From: Alphaproteobacteria bacterium
GTDB taxonomy: Bacteria > Pseudomonadota > Alphaproteobacteria > SHVP01
DNA: 26,776 nucleotides
Direction of reading: 5' to 3'
Assembly: GCA_009694165.1 (NCBI GenBank)
Contig: SHVP01000025.1
Span: 1 to 26,776, forward strand
Shown here: piece by piece, positions 1 to 7,363 of the stretch
How the letters are laid out: each line of letters begins with the position of its first letter
How positions within the stretch are numbered: the first letter of the stretch is position 1
Notes under the pieces: generated by a model
What the model saw: only the letters and a program-made list of their open reading frames with translations
Database searches by the model: none
What the model was told of the DNA's origin: nothing
Translations under genes and position numbers: made by a program

Positions 1-289
1 CATAGCGGTGCTGGGCGTGGTGGCAACGGCCCTGGTACACCACTTTACTTGTACGGGCTGAAGCGCCTGCCGGCCTCGGCGTGCGGCGCCATCGTCTCCC
101 TGGAACCGGTGTATGCGATCATGTTCGCCACCGTCCTCTTTGCCGAGCCGGTGGGGGCTGCCGTTCTCGCCAGCGCCGTACTGATCGTCGGGTCGTCCTG
201 GCAGCTGCTCCGCCAGCCGGCAGATATGCCAAGCCTGCGATGGTATGCGCGGGACCAGCGAAACGCTTGCTCTTGGCCGCGCCGTGTGA
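1..289 (+). CDS. EamA/DMT-family permease, 3' end only, apparently frameshifted
   Basis: This is the C-terminal part of a drug/metabolite-type inner-membrane transporter (EamA family); the substrate cannot be told. From about position 45 to 234, frame 1 encodes a YGLKRLPAS motif, the conserved SLEPVYAIMFA segment (EamA proteins carry a similar 'ALEPV' motif before the last helix) and a final hydrophobic helix, AAVLASAVLIVGSSW. The preceding residues, AVLGVVATALVHH, read well only in frame 2 (positions 2-43), so about one base seems to be missing near 41-46. The 3' end is also unclear. Frame 1 stays open to 510, deep inside ftsB, which is implausible. Frame 2 has a stop at 287-289 just before ftsB, so a second shift after about 234 is possible. 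The end given is that stop. The family call is fairly sure; the gene boundaries are not. Confidence 0.55.
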
Positions 290-302
290 TTCGATCCGGC
301 CC

Positions 303-614
303 GTGGCTTCTCTGTTTGAACTGCGGCGCCGGTCGCGGACGGCATTTGCGACGCTGCTGGGCGCCGCCGCCATCGCCTACGTTGGCTACCACGCACTGCA
401 CGGCGACCGTGGCATCGAGGAATGGTTCCGCCTGGGGGGCCAAGTCGAAACCCTGGAGAAGCGCCACGCCCAAAACGCCGCTCGCATCACCACGCTGGAG
501 CGGCGGGTGAACCTGCTGCGTGAGGACAACCTCGACCGGGATTTGCTCGACGAACGCGCGCGGCTCGTACTGGGCCTCGCCCGCCCGGATGAAATCATCA
601 TTCTGGGGCGGTAA
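303..614 (+). CDS. ftsB: FtsB/DivIC-like septum formation initiator
   Basis: This is a small bitopic cell-division protein, the FtsB partner of FtsL and FtsQ in the divisome. With the GTG start at 303 it is 103 residues long. It has a short basic cytoplasmic N-terminus (FELRRRSRTAF), one transmembrane helix (about residues 12-25, TLLGAAAIAYVGYHAL), then a heptad-rich coiled coil (LEKRHAQNAARITTLERRVNLLRED). The C-terminal motif LDERARLVLGLARPDEII is typical of FtsB and DivIC proteins. An ATG at 240 in the same frame would add 21 residues that look non-coding, so 303 is preferred, although no strong ribosome site precedes it. In many alphaproteobacteria ftsB lies just upstream of pdhA, as it does here. 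Confidence 0.85.
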   Translation: MASLFELRRRSRTAFATLLGAAAIAYVGYHALHGDRGIEEWFRLGGQVETLEKRHAQNAARITTLERRVNLLREDNLDRDLLDERARLVLGLARPDEIIILGR

Positions 615-675
615 GCGGTCTCAAGCCTCGGGTCGCGCCATGCGAACCCGCGGGGATTTTGGGATCGGACGGCGG

Positions 676-681
676 TATGAT
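676..681 (+). promoter_or_regulatory. possible -10 element upstream of pdhA
   Basis: TATGAT (five of six matches to TATAAT) lies 40 bases before the pdhA start, in the 106-base gap after ftsB. No good -35 hexamer is found at the right spacing (653-659 reads GGGGATT), so this is only a candidate. Confidence 0.22.
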
Positions 682-720
682 GCGCCTCCGCCCCGTTCCA
701 CGGAGCAGCACGAACGGCCT

Positions 721-1767
721 ATGGCGAGCAAACCCACCAAACCGGCGAGTACCGCCAAGCCGACCAACGGCCAAGGTCGAGTGCCGCCCGCGTCCGAACT
801 GCTCCACTACTACCGCGAGATGCTGGCGATCCGTCGCTTCGAAGAGAAGGTGGGCCAGCTCTACGGCATGGGTTTGATCGGCGGCTTTTGTCACCTTTAC
901 ATAGGCCAGGAGGCGGTCGTGGTCGGGATGCAGGCCGCGATCACGCCGGACGACTTGGTCATCACCAGCTACCGCGACCACGGCCACATGTTGGCTGTGG
1001 GCATGGAGCCGGCCGGCGTCATGGCCGAGTTGACCGGCCGCAGCGGCGGATACTCCGGCGGCAAGGGCGGCTCGATGCACATGTTTTCGCGCCGGCGCAA
1101 CTTCTTCGGCGGCCACGGCATCGTCGGCACGCCGGCGTCGCTGGGCATTGGGTTGGCGTTCGCCCAACAGTACAAGCGAACCGGCAACATCGTACTGGCC
1201 TACTTCGGCGACGGCGCCGCCAACCAGGGCCAGGTCGCCGAGTCATTCAACATGGCGCAGCTTTGGAAGCTGCCGATCCTGTTCATCATCGAGAACAATC
1301 AGTACGCCATGGGCACTTCGGTCGCGCGCTCGTCGGCACAGCCGCAATTGTTCCGGCGCGGCGAAAGCTTCGGCATCCCCGGCCGTCAGGTGGACGGAAT
1401 GGATGTGCTCACCGTCAAGGCTGCGGGCGACGAGGCCGTCGCCTACGCGCGCACCCAGGGGCCGATGATCCTGGAGATGATGACGTACCGCTACCGCGGC
1501 CATTCCATGTCCGACCCGGCCAAGTACCGCACGCGCGAAGAAGTCGACAAGATGAAGGCCGAACGCGACCCGATCGACCACTTGCGCGACCGGCTACTGC
1601 AAGGCGGTCTCGACGAGACCGAACTGAAGGCGATCGACCGCGAAGTGAAGGACCGCATCGCGGCGGCGGCGGAGTTCGCCCAGTCCAGCCCCGAGCCCGA
1701 CCCCGCCGAACTCTTCACGAACGTTCTCGCCTCGTCTGAGAGCGCGCGCACGGCGCGCGACGCGTGA
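721..1767 (+). CDS. pdhA: pyruvate dehydrogenase E1 component, alpha subunit
   Basis: This is the alpha subunit of the heterotetrameric (alpha2-beta2) E1 enzyme. It decarboxylates pyruvate with thiamine diphosphate and, with the beta subunit, transfers the acetyl group to a lipoyl domain. The ATG at 721 gives 348 residues. The first 25 or so residues are rich in Ala, Pro, Lys and Thr and look disordered; the catalytic fold begins at [18 protein letters not shown]. The thiamine diphosphate/Mg motif is clear: GDGAAN at residues 163-168 and ENN at 191-193. [17 protein letters not shown] is the conserved E1-alpha loop. An in-frame extension up to 520 overlaps ftsB and is not protein-like. The stop codon shares a base with the pdhB start (TGATG), so the two are probably coupled. 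An acetoin or 2-oxoisovalerate E1 is less likely because lipoyl E1-beta, E2, lpd and lipA are adjacent. Confidence 0.95.
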   Translation: MASKPTKPASTAKPTNGQGRVPPASELLHYYREMLAIRRFEEKVGQLYGMGLIGGFCHLYIGQEAVVVGMQAAITPDDLVITSYRDHGHMLAVGMEPAGVMAELTGRSGGYSGGKGGSMHMFSRRRNFFGGHGIVGTPASLGIGLAFAQQYKRTGNIVLAYFGDGAANQGQVAESFNMAQLWKLPILFIIENNQYAMGTSVARSSAQPQLFRRGESFGIPGRQVDGMDVLTVKAAGDEAVAYARTQGPMILEMMTYRYRGHSMSDPAKYRTREEVDKMKAERDPIDHLRDRLLQGGLDETELKAIDREVKDRIAAAAEFAQSSPEPDPAELFTNVLASSESARTARDA

Positions 1768-3089
1768 TGCCGACGGCAGTGCGTATGCCGGCGCTGTCGC
1801 CGACCATGACCCACGGGCGCATCGCCCGGTGGCGCAAGGCCGTTGGCGACGCCATCGCGGCGGGCGACGTGATCGCCGAGATCGAGACCGACAAAGCGAC
1901 CATGGAATTGGAGTCCGCCGATGAGGGCGTGTTGGGCAAAGTGCTGGTGCCAGAAGGCAGCGACGACGTGGCCGTCAACACGGTCATCGCCCTGATGCTT
2001 GACGACGGCGAGGGCAGGGAGGCCCTCGACAAGGCGGTGCCCGCCAGCGCCTCCGGCAAGACCGCGCCTGTGCCGAGGTCGCCAGCCGCACAGGCTGCCG
2101 CGACCGGCGCCACCGTACTGCAAACGGTGCGCGAGGCCTTGCGCGACGCCATGGCGGAGGAGATGCGCCGCGACCCCGACGTATTTCTGATCGGCGAGGA
2201 AGTCGCGCAGTACGAAGGCGCCTACAAGGTGAGCCAAGGCCTGCTGGCCGAGTTCGGACCCAGGCGCGTGGTCGATACGCCCATCACCGAATACGGATTC
2301 GCCGGCCTTGGCGTCGGCGCCGCCTATGCGGGTCTGCGGCCGATCGTCGAGTTCATGACGTTCAACTTCGCCCTCCAGGCGATGGACCACATCGTCAACT
2401 CGGCGGCCAAGACTCTCTATATGTCGGGCGGGCAGATGCCGGTGCCGATCGTGTTCCGCGGACCGAACGGTCCCGCGGCGCGGGTGGCGGCACAACACTC
2501 CCAGGACTTTTCTGCGTGGTACGCCCAGGTGCCGGGCCTGAAGGTTGTCTCTCCGTACACTGCGGCGGACGCCAAGGGGCTGTTGAAGGCGGCGATCCGC
2601 GACCCGAACCCGGTGGTGTTCCTGGAGAACGAACTGCTCTACGGCCGCTCGTTTGCGGTGCCGATCGGGGAGTACATCGTTCCGATCGGCAGGGCGCGCA
2701 TCGCGCGAGAAGGCAAGCACGTCACACTTGTGGCGCACTCGATCTCCGTCGCGCATTGCCTTGCCGCGGCGGACGAACTCGCGACGGAAGGCGTCGAGGC
2801 CGAGGTGATCGACCTGCGCACGTTGCGTCCCCTCGACGTCGATACCGTCATCGCCTCGGTGCGCAAGACCCACCGTGTCGTTGCGGTGGAAGAGGGCTGG
2901 CCGGTCGCCGGCATTGGCGCCGAAATCGCCGCTCTCGTCGTGCAGCACGCGTTCGACGATCTCGACGCGCCGCCGATGCGGGTGACGGCCCAGGACGTGC
3001 CGCTGCCCTACGCCGCAAACCTGGAAAAGCTGGCCTTGCTGAAGCCCGAACTCGTTGTCGCGGCGGCGAAGGCCGTCCTGTACCGCTAA
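1767..3089 (+). CDS. pdhB: pyruvate dehydrogenase E1 component, beta subunit with N-terminal lipoyl domain
   Basis: This is the beta subunit of E1, 440 residues from the ATG at 1767. It is longer than the usual beta subunit of about 325 residues because it carries an extra biotinyl/lipoyl domain at residues 1-80, with the lipoylation site K43 in [14 protein letters not shown] short Ala/Pro linker (about residues 85-115) joins it to the transketolase-like beta domain, which begins at [17 protein letters not shown] and contains [18 protein letters not shown], the [16 protein letters not shown] loop and the C-terminal transketolase domain ([15 protein letters not shown]). Lipoylated E1-beta is a known feature of alphaproteobacterial complexes. 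The GTG at 1764 in the same frame is an alternative start but gives only one more residue. The gene overlaps pdhA by one base and is followed five bases later by pdhC. Confidence 0.95.
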   Translation: MPTAVRMPALSPTMTHGRIARWRKAVGDAIAAGDVIAEIETDKATMELESADEGVLGKVLVPEGSDDVAVNTVIALMLDDGEGREALDKAVPASASGKTAPVPRSPAAQAAATGATVLQTVREALRDAMAEEMRRDPDVFLIGEEVAQYEGAYKVSQGLLAEFGPRRVVDTPITEYGFAGLGVGAAYAGLRPIVEFMTFNFALQAMDHIVNSAAKTLYMSGGQMPVPIVFRGPNGPAARVAAQHSQDFSAWYAQVPGLKVVSPYTAADAKGLLKAAIRDPNPVVFLENELLYGRSFAVPIGEYIVPIGRARIAREGKHVTLVAHSISVAHCLAAADELATEGVEAEVIDLRTLRPLDVDTVIASVRKTHRVVAVEEGWPVAGIGAEIAALVVQHAFDDLDAPPMRVTAQDVPLPYAANLEKLALLKPELVVAAAKAVLYR

Positions 3090-3094
3090 CCGCA

Positions 3095-4318
3095 ATGCCG
3101 ATTCCCGTCACCATGCCGGCGCTGTCGCCGACGATGACCGAGGGCCGCCTCGCCCAGTGGCGCAAGGCCGTGGGCGACACCGTCGCGGCGGGCGATGTCA
3201 TCGCCGAGATCGAAACCGACAAAGCAACCATGGAACTAGAGGCCGTCGATGGCGGCACCCTGGGGAGAATCGTCGTGCCCGCCGGTTCCGCGGGCGTGAA
3301 GGTCAACGATGTCATCGCCCTGATTCTCGAAGATGGCGAGGACCCGAAGTGTCTCGACAAACCCGCAAAGGCCAGCGCCCCGGCCCCCGTGACCAAAGTC
3401 CTCCCCCGCGATGGGGAGGGCCGGGCGGCCCGGGTTCCATCTAAAGACGCGCCTCGATCCGCGCCCAATGGCGTGGCCCGTGTCGTCGCCAGTCCACTCG
3501 CGCGTAAATTGGCGATGGACTCGCATCTCGATCTGGCGGCGATGCAAGGCACCGGACCCGGCGGCCGCATCGTGCAACGCGATCTCGCCGGTGCAATGCC
3601 GATGCAAGCACGAGCGGCGGCCGTACCGGCGGAGCAGGACACCCTCGTTCCGCACGGCAACATTCGCCGCATCACCGCCGAGCGGCTCACAGAAGCATGG
3701 CGCACTGTGCCGCACATCTACCTCGGCGTCGATGCGAACATCGACAAGCTTGTCGAAGCGCGCGAGATTCTGAACGCGCGCGGCGGCGACAAATACAAGC
3801 TCAGCGTCAACGACTTCGTCATTCGCGCTGTGGCAACGGCACTGCGTCAGGTGCCGGAAATGAATGCCCAGTGGACACCGGGCGGTACGCTGCGCCTTGG
3901 CTCCGTCGATGTGTCGGTTGCCGTGGCGTTGCCCAATGGCTTGATCACGCCGATCCTCCGCCACGCCGACCAAAAGGGGTTGGTGCAGATTTCGGTCGAG
4001 ATGAAAGTGCTGTCCGAGAAAGCCCGCGCCGGCAAATTGATGCCCGAGGAGTACCAAGGCGGTGGCTTTGCGATATCGAATCTCGGCATGTACGGCGTCA
4101 AGAACTTTGGCGCCATCGTCAATCCGCCCCAGGCCGGCATCCTGGCGGTGGGCGCGGGCGAGCGACGCCCGATCGTCAGGGACGGCGCAGTTGCAATCGC
4201 GACCGTGATAACTTGCACGCTGTCCTGCGACCACCGCGTGGTGGATGGCGCCGTCGGCGCCAGGTTCCTCGCCAGCGTCAAAGGCTTCCTGGAAGAGCCC
4301 GCGGCGATGCTGCTGTAG
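3095..4318 (+). CDS. pdhC: dihydrolipoamide acetyltransferase, E2 of pyruvate dehydrogenase
   Basis: This is the core acetyltransferase of the complex, moving acetyl from lipoamide to CoA. It has 407 residues from the ATG at 3095. Domains in order: one lipoyl domain (residues 1-80, lipoyl lysine K43 in [10 protein letters not shown]); a linker (about 85-128) rich in Ala, Pro and charged residues; the peripheral E3/E1-binding domain (about 130-167, SPLARKLAMD through GTGPGGRIVQRDL); and the catalytic domain ending in CDHRVVDG, with catalytic H380 and D384. Its lipoyl domain is very like that of the preceding pdhB. The linker DNA contains two tandem palindromes (see the repeat at 3399-3434). 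The gene follows pdhB by five bases. Its E3 partner lpd is displaced about 1.6 kb downstream by inserted genes. Confidence 0.95.
   Translation: MPIPVTMPALSPTMTEGRLAQWRKAVGDTVAAGDVIAEIETDKATMELEAVDGGTLGRIVVPAGSAGVKVNDVIALILEDGEDPKCLDKPAKASAPAPVTKVLPRDGEGRAARVPSKDAPRSAPNGVARVVASPLARKLAMDSHLDLAAMQGTGPGGRIVQRDLAGAMPMQARAAAVPAEQDTLVPHGNIRRITAERLTEAWRTVPHIYLGVDANIDKLVEAREILNARGGDKYKLSVNDFVIRAVATALRQVPEMNAQWTPGGTLRLGSVDVSVAVALPNGLITPILRHADQKGLVQISVEMKVLSEKARAGKLMPEEYQGGGFAISNLGMYGVKNFGAIVNPPQAGILAVGAGERRPIVRDGAVAIATVITCTLSCDHRVVDGAVGARFLASVKGFLEEPAAMLL
3399..3434 (+). repeat. tandem GC-rich palindromes inside the pdhC linker
   Basis: Two adjacent inverted repeats lie in the coding sequence for the E2 linker. 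The first has arms CCTCCCC (3400-3406) and GGGGAGG (3413-3419) around a six-base loop. The second has arms CCGGGC (3421-3426) and GCCCGG (3428-3433) around one base. The encoded residues (VLPRDGEGRAARVP) break the Ala/Pro pattern of the linker. This resembles the in-frame palindromic elements known from some alphaproteobacteria, but relation to any named family is not shown. Confidence 0.5.
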
Positions 4319-4329
4319 GAGTCTCCGTC

Positions 4330-5105
4330 TTGCCCATCTACGACAGACCGACTAAGGCGTTGATGAAGGAGTACGCCGACGGCCACATCAAGCCGGGTCA
4401 GGTGTTTGAAAAAGAACCGATCGTAAAGTGGTTCGCGCAGCACTACGGAAAGATCAAGCCGATCACCATCAAGCTGCACGTTGATGGCATGTCAGTTAAT
4501 TCGCCCACGCGGCGCCACCACCCAAGCGTCAAGCCGACCAGCGGCCACGACCTGTTCTTCAAACTTGGCAGGGACCAATATCGGCTTTGGGACCGCACGA
4601 GCGACCCAGCGCCCATATACAAAGCTGATATGCAGGCGGGCGAGCCGCCGCCTTCCGGAGATGACCCTGCCGGAGTGGATGACGCGATTGCAGTGGCCGG
4701 AGGAGGAGGTGAGTTTGCGCTGGAGGCTCACCTGGGCGACTACCTTGCGCGCAATCTAACCGTCATTGAACCTGGCCTCCAGGTGTACGGGAGGAAGGCA
4801 TCAGCGGAGTGGAGTTCCCTGTCGGTGGGCGGTTCATTGACATCCTAGCTGTCGACAAGGACGGCAACTATGTCGCCGTCGAACTCAAGGTGTCCCGAGG
4901 CTACGACAGAACGATTGGGCAGTTGCTTCGATACATGGGTTGGATTGAGCTGAACCTCGCCGAGGGCAAGAAGGTTCGAGGCCTGATCGTCGCCCGAGAG
5001 ATCACCGATGATCTTCGACTGGCGTGCTCGCGGATCGCTGACGTGAAGTTGGTTGAATACGAACTGACAATGAAATTGAAGCCAGTGTCAGTGGCGGTGA
5101 GATGA
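4330..5105 (+). pseudogene. winged-helix plus PD-(D/E)XK (NucS/DUF91-like) nuclease-type gene with a frameshift
   Basis: The likely start is TTG at 4330, eight bases after TAGGAG, which overlaps the pdhC stop. The N-terminal 100 residues in frame 1 (LPIYDRPTKALMKEYADG to DQYRLWDRT) look like a small winged-helix domain, resembling DUF7669. After a linker comes EFALEAHLGDYLARNLTVIEPGLQVYG, the start of a NucS/DUF91-like nuclease domain. It continues only in frame 3: GVEFPVGGRFIDILAVD, then VAVELKVSRGYDRTIGQLLRYMGWI, giving the D...ExK...Q pattern of PD-(D/E)XK enzymes. One base seems lost in the purine run GGGAGGAAGG (4789-4798). Adding one G there restores a single 258-residue frame. It could be a decayed gene, a sequence error, or two products, since a GTG at 4809 follows the purine run. 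The substrate is unknown; a role in DNA cleavage or defence is inference. Confidence 0.65.
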
Positions 5106-5135
5106 TCAACAACGAGCGCGGGGCGGTCGCGTGCC

Positions 5136-5552
5136 TCAGACTTCGGCGGTTTCCAGCCCCACCGCAGTGGCGACCTGAGCCATGCGCCGATCTCGGGTGA
5201 TGAGGGGCACCTTCCGTCGCAGGGCGAGTTCCAGGTACGCCGCGTCGTAGGACGAGACGGCGTGTTCCTCGGCCACGGCCAATATGTCGGTCCAAGCCCG
5301 CTCGACCGTCTGATCGTCGTACTCGATGCGAAGAGTTCTCAGGTCGTTGAGGATGTTAGCGCGCTCGCCCTTAGGGATTCGCTTGTGCTGTTCCGCCCGC
5401 AACAGTGCGTTGGCGATCTCCAGCCCCCACACTGCGGGAACGATGGCGGTTTCGCGCGTCAAACGCAGTAGTAATCGGTCGGCCGCGTCGGTGCGCTCCT
5501 CGGCGATGATGCTCGAAAGGATTGCCGACGCGTCGAGCACGAAGGTCGGCAT
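5136..5552 (-). CDS. vapC: VapC-type PIN-domain toxin
   Basis: This PIN-domain ribonuclease of 138 residues is the toxin of a type II toxin-antitoxin pair; VapC proteins usually cut tRNA or rRNA, but the target here is unknown. The four acidic residues of the PIN active site are visible: D7 (FVLDASA), E45 (GLEIANALL), D103 (SSYDAAYLELALR) and D121 (LITRDRRM). The length is typical. Its ATG directly follows the antitoxin stop (TAGATG), with no gap, so the two are translated together. It lies convergent to the nuclease-like gene, with 30 bases between the stops, and no clear terminator is seen there. The call is firm at the family level; the gene name is by family. Confidence 0.88.
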   Translation of the reverse strand: MPTFVLDASAILSSIIAEERTDAADRLLLRLTRETAIVPAVWGLEIANALLRAEQHKRIPKGERANILNDLRTLRIEYDDQTVERAWTDILAVAEEHAVSSYDAAYLELALRRKVPLITRDRRMAQVATAVGLETAEV

Positions 5553-5810
5553 CTATTCGCGTCCCTCGTCTCGGTACACCTTCCATTCGCCTTCCCAATC
5601 GAAACTTTCGACCTGCATGCGCTTGCGCCGGGCGCGGATGCGTTCGACGGCCGCCAGGGCTTGATCGATATCGTGTTTTGGCAGCGGAGGAACGAGACGC
5701 GCCGCCGGCGTACCGTGGCGAGTGATGATGATCTCTTCACCCCGCTCGGCGCGGCGTACCAGCTCTGCGAGCTTGTTCTTGGCCTCGAAGAGGCCGACCT
5801 CGACTTTCAT
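5553..5810 (-). CDS. vapB: Phd/YefM-type antitoxin of the VapBC pair
   Basis: This is an antitoxin of 85 residues. The N-terminal part (VEVGLFEAKNKLAELVRRAERGEEIIITRHGTPAARLVP, residues 3-41) has the Phd/YefM fold signature, which dimerises and binds the operator. The charged C-terminal part (about 45-85, with RIRARRKRMQVESFDWEGEW) would wrap the toxin. Antitoxin-first order and zero spacing to vapC are standard. The gene starts 8 bases from a perfect inverted repeat (5819-5841), the likely site for autorepression. The name vapB is used for function; by sequence it belongs to the Phd/YefM class. Confidence 0.85.
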   Translation of the reverse strand: MKVEVGLFEAKNKLAELVRRAERGEEIIITRHGTPAARLVPPLPKHDIDQALAAVERIRARRKRMQVESFDWEGEWKVYRDEGRE

Positions 5811-5818
5811 GAGCGCTC

Positions 5819-5841
5819 AATCTAGATGTTTCATCTAGATT
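5819..5841 (-). promoter_or_regulatory. inverted-repeat operator of the vapBC pair
   Basis: Perfect 10-bp arms AATCTAGATG (5819-5828) and CATCTAGATT (5832-5841) are separated by TTT. The repeat lies between the candidate promoter and the vapB ATG, just where Phd/YefM-type antitoxins usually bind. It is AT-rich against the GC-rich surroundings. Confidence 0.75.
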
Positions 5842-5865
5842 ATTCCGACGGGCCGTCCGTGACAA
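5839..5865 (-). promoter_or_regulatory. candidate sigma70-like promoter of vapBC
   Basis: On the minus strand TTGTCA (5860-5865, five of six to TTGACA) is followed after 15 bases by AATAAT (5839-5844, five of six). The -10 overlaps the right operator arm, so antitoxin binding would block it. A 17-base spacing to TAATCT is the alternative. Confidence 0.45.
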
Positions 5866-5953
5866 GGGCAGCCGTAGCGGGCGTTACTCCGTAGAGATAC
5901 GGTGCGCCGCTCTGCCGTGGAGCGCGGGGCGCGGGCGCCGGGGACATAGGCAA

Positions 5954-7348
5954 ATGGCTGACAAATTCGATCTTGCCGTCGTCGGTGGCGGTCCCGGTGG
6001 GTACGTTGCGGCCATCCGTGCCGCGCAGCTCGGCATGAGCGTCGCCGTCATCGAGGTCGAGCACCTGGGCGGCATTTGCCTCAACTGGGGTTGCATTCCA
6101 ACGAAGGCGTTGCTGCGCGCCTCGGAAATCCATCACCTGCTGCAGCACCTGGACGAGTTCGGCTTCGCTGCCGACAACATTCGCTTCGACATGGCAAAGG
6201 TCGTCGCCCGCAGCCGCAGGGTGGCGCGCCGATTGTCCGGCGGGGTCAGCGCTCTCCTCAAGAAGAACAAGGTCAAGGTCTACGATGGCCGCGCTCGCAT
6301 TACCGCGCCGGGCGCGCTGGCGGTTGAAAAAGACGGCAAGACGGTTGCCGAGATCAACGCGTCGCACATCATCCTCGCCACCGGCGCACGGGCGCGCCAA
6401 CTACCCTGGCTGGAGTCTGATGGCGATCGCGTCTGGACCTATCGCGAAGCAATGGTGCCCGAAGCGTTGCCAAAGTCGCTGCTGATCGTTGGCAGCGGCG
6501 CCATCGGCATCGAGTTCGCGAGTTTCTATCGCCAGATGGGCGCCGAGGTCACGGTCGTCGAGGTGCAGAGTCGCATCCTGCCGGTCGAGGACGAGGAGAT
6601 TTCGGCGCTGGCGGCAAAAGCGTTCAAGGCCCAGGGCATCGCACTGCTGACAAGCTCCCAGGTGACCGCGCTGACCAAGGCGCGGGACAAGGTCACCGCG
6701 GTCGTCAACACGCCGGTCGGGGAGCAGCGCATCGAGGCCGAGCGGGTCATCTCCGCCGCCGGCATCGTCGGCAATGTCGAGAACATTGGGCTGGAGGCGG
6801 TCGGCGTGAAGGTCGCGAACAGCCATGTGGTCGCCAACGAGTGGGGCGAAACCGGAGTGAAAGGCCTGTACGCCATCGGCGATCTGGCCGGTCCGCCGTG
6901 GCTCGCCCACAAGGCGAGTCACGAGGGCGTCGTTTGTGTCGAGCGAATCGCCGGCCGCGACCCCCATCCTCTCGACAAGAACACCATCCCAGGCTGCACC
7001 TATTCGATGCCCCAGATCGCCAGCGTAGGTCTGACCGAGGCGGCGGCCAAAGCGGAGGGGCGGGAGGTCAAGGTCGGGCGCTTCCCCTATGCCGGCAATG
7101 GCAAGGCGATTGCGCTCGGCGAGTCCGAAGGTCTGGTGAAGACGGTGTTTGACGCCAACACCGGCGAACTGTTGGGCGCCCATATGATCGGCGCCGAGGT
7201 CACCGAGTTGATCCAGGGCTATGTCGTCGCCAAGACCCACGAGACGACGGCCGAGGCGCTCGCGGCCACCGTCTTTGCGCATCCGACCCTGTCCGAGACG
7301 ATGCACGAATCGGTGCTTGACGCGCTCGGCCGGCGGATACACTTCTGA
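5954..7348 (+). CDS. lpd: dihydrolipoamide dehydrogenase, E3
   Basis: This FAD flavoprotein reoxidises dihydrolipoamide with NAD+. It has 464 residues from the ATG at 5954. The N-terminal dinucleotide motif VVGGGPGGYVAA (residues 9-20) binds FAD. The redox-active disulfide is C42/C47 in GGICLNWGCIPTK. The NAD domain has IVGSGAIGIEFASFY. The second FAD motif ends in GLYAIGDLAGPPWLAHKA. The C-terminal interface motif FAHPTLSETMHE supplies catalytic H443 and E448. It belongs with pdhABC but is separated from it by the nuclease-like gene and vapBC, and vapB is divergent from it. It therefore needs its own promoter or long read-through. No clear promoter is seen in 5842-5953; only a small GNRA hairpin occurs there (CCGTA/TACGG, 5889-5902). 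Confidence 0.96.
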   Translation: MADKFDLAVVGGGPGGYVAAIRAAQLGMSVAVIEVEHLGGICLNWGCIPTKALLRASEIHHLLQHLDEFGFAADNIRFDMAKVVARSRRVARRLSGGVSALLKKNKVKVYDGRARITAPGALAVEKDGKTVAEINASHIILATGARARQLPWLESDGDRVWTYREAMVPEALPKSLLIVGSGAIGIEFASFYRQMGAEVTVVEVQSRILPVEDEEISALAAKAFKAQGIALLTSSQVTALTKARDKVTAVVNTPVGEQRIEAERVISAAGIVGNVENIGLEAVGVKVANSHVVANEWGETGVKGLYAIGDLAGPPWLAHKASHEGVVCVERIAGRDPHPLDKNTIPGCTYSMPQIASVGLTEAAAKAEGREVKVGRFPYAGNGKAIALGESEGLVKTVFDANTGELLGAHMIGAEVTELIQGYVVAKTHETTAEALAATVFAHPTLSETMHESVLDALGRRIHF

Positions 7349-7363
7349 GCCCGTGGAGCACCC

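Noticed and set aside
2516..3094. An in-frame upstream extension of pdhC to 2516.
   Set aside because: It runs out of frame through the conserved pdhB C-terminus and is Arg/Gly-rich. The lipoyl domain begins right at ATG 3095.
1491..3095. A 534-codon open frame on the minus strand opposite pdhA and pdhB.
   Set aside because: It is rich in Arg, His and Gly, has no recognisable motif, and lies opposite two well-conserved genes. It is an antisense shadow of high-GC coding sequence, like many others in this window.
1767..3260. Repeated sequence as a possible mobile element or array.
   Set aside because: There are only two copies, both at homologous positions encoding lipoyl domains. This is protein-domain duplication, not an array.
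5889..5902. Small hairpin with a GAGA loop in the lpd leader.
   Set aside because: A five-base-pair stem in GC-rich DNA is expected by chance; no riboswitch-like structure surrounds it.
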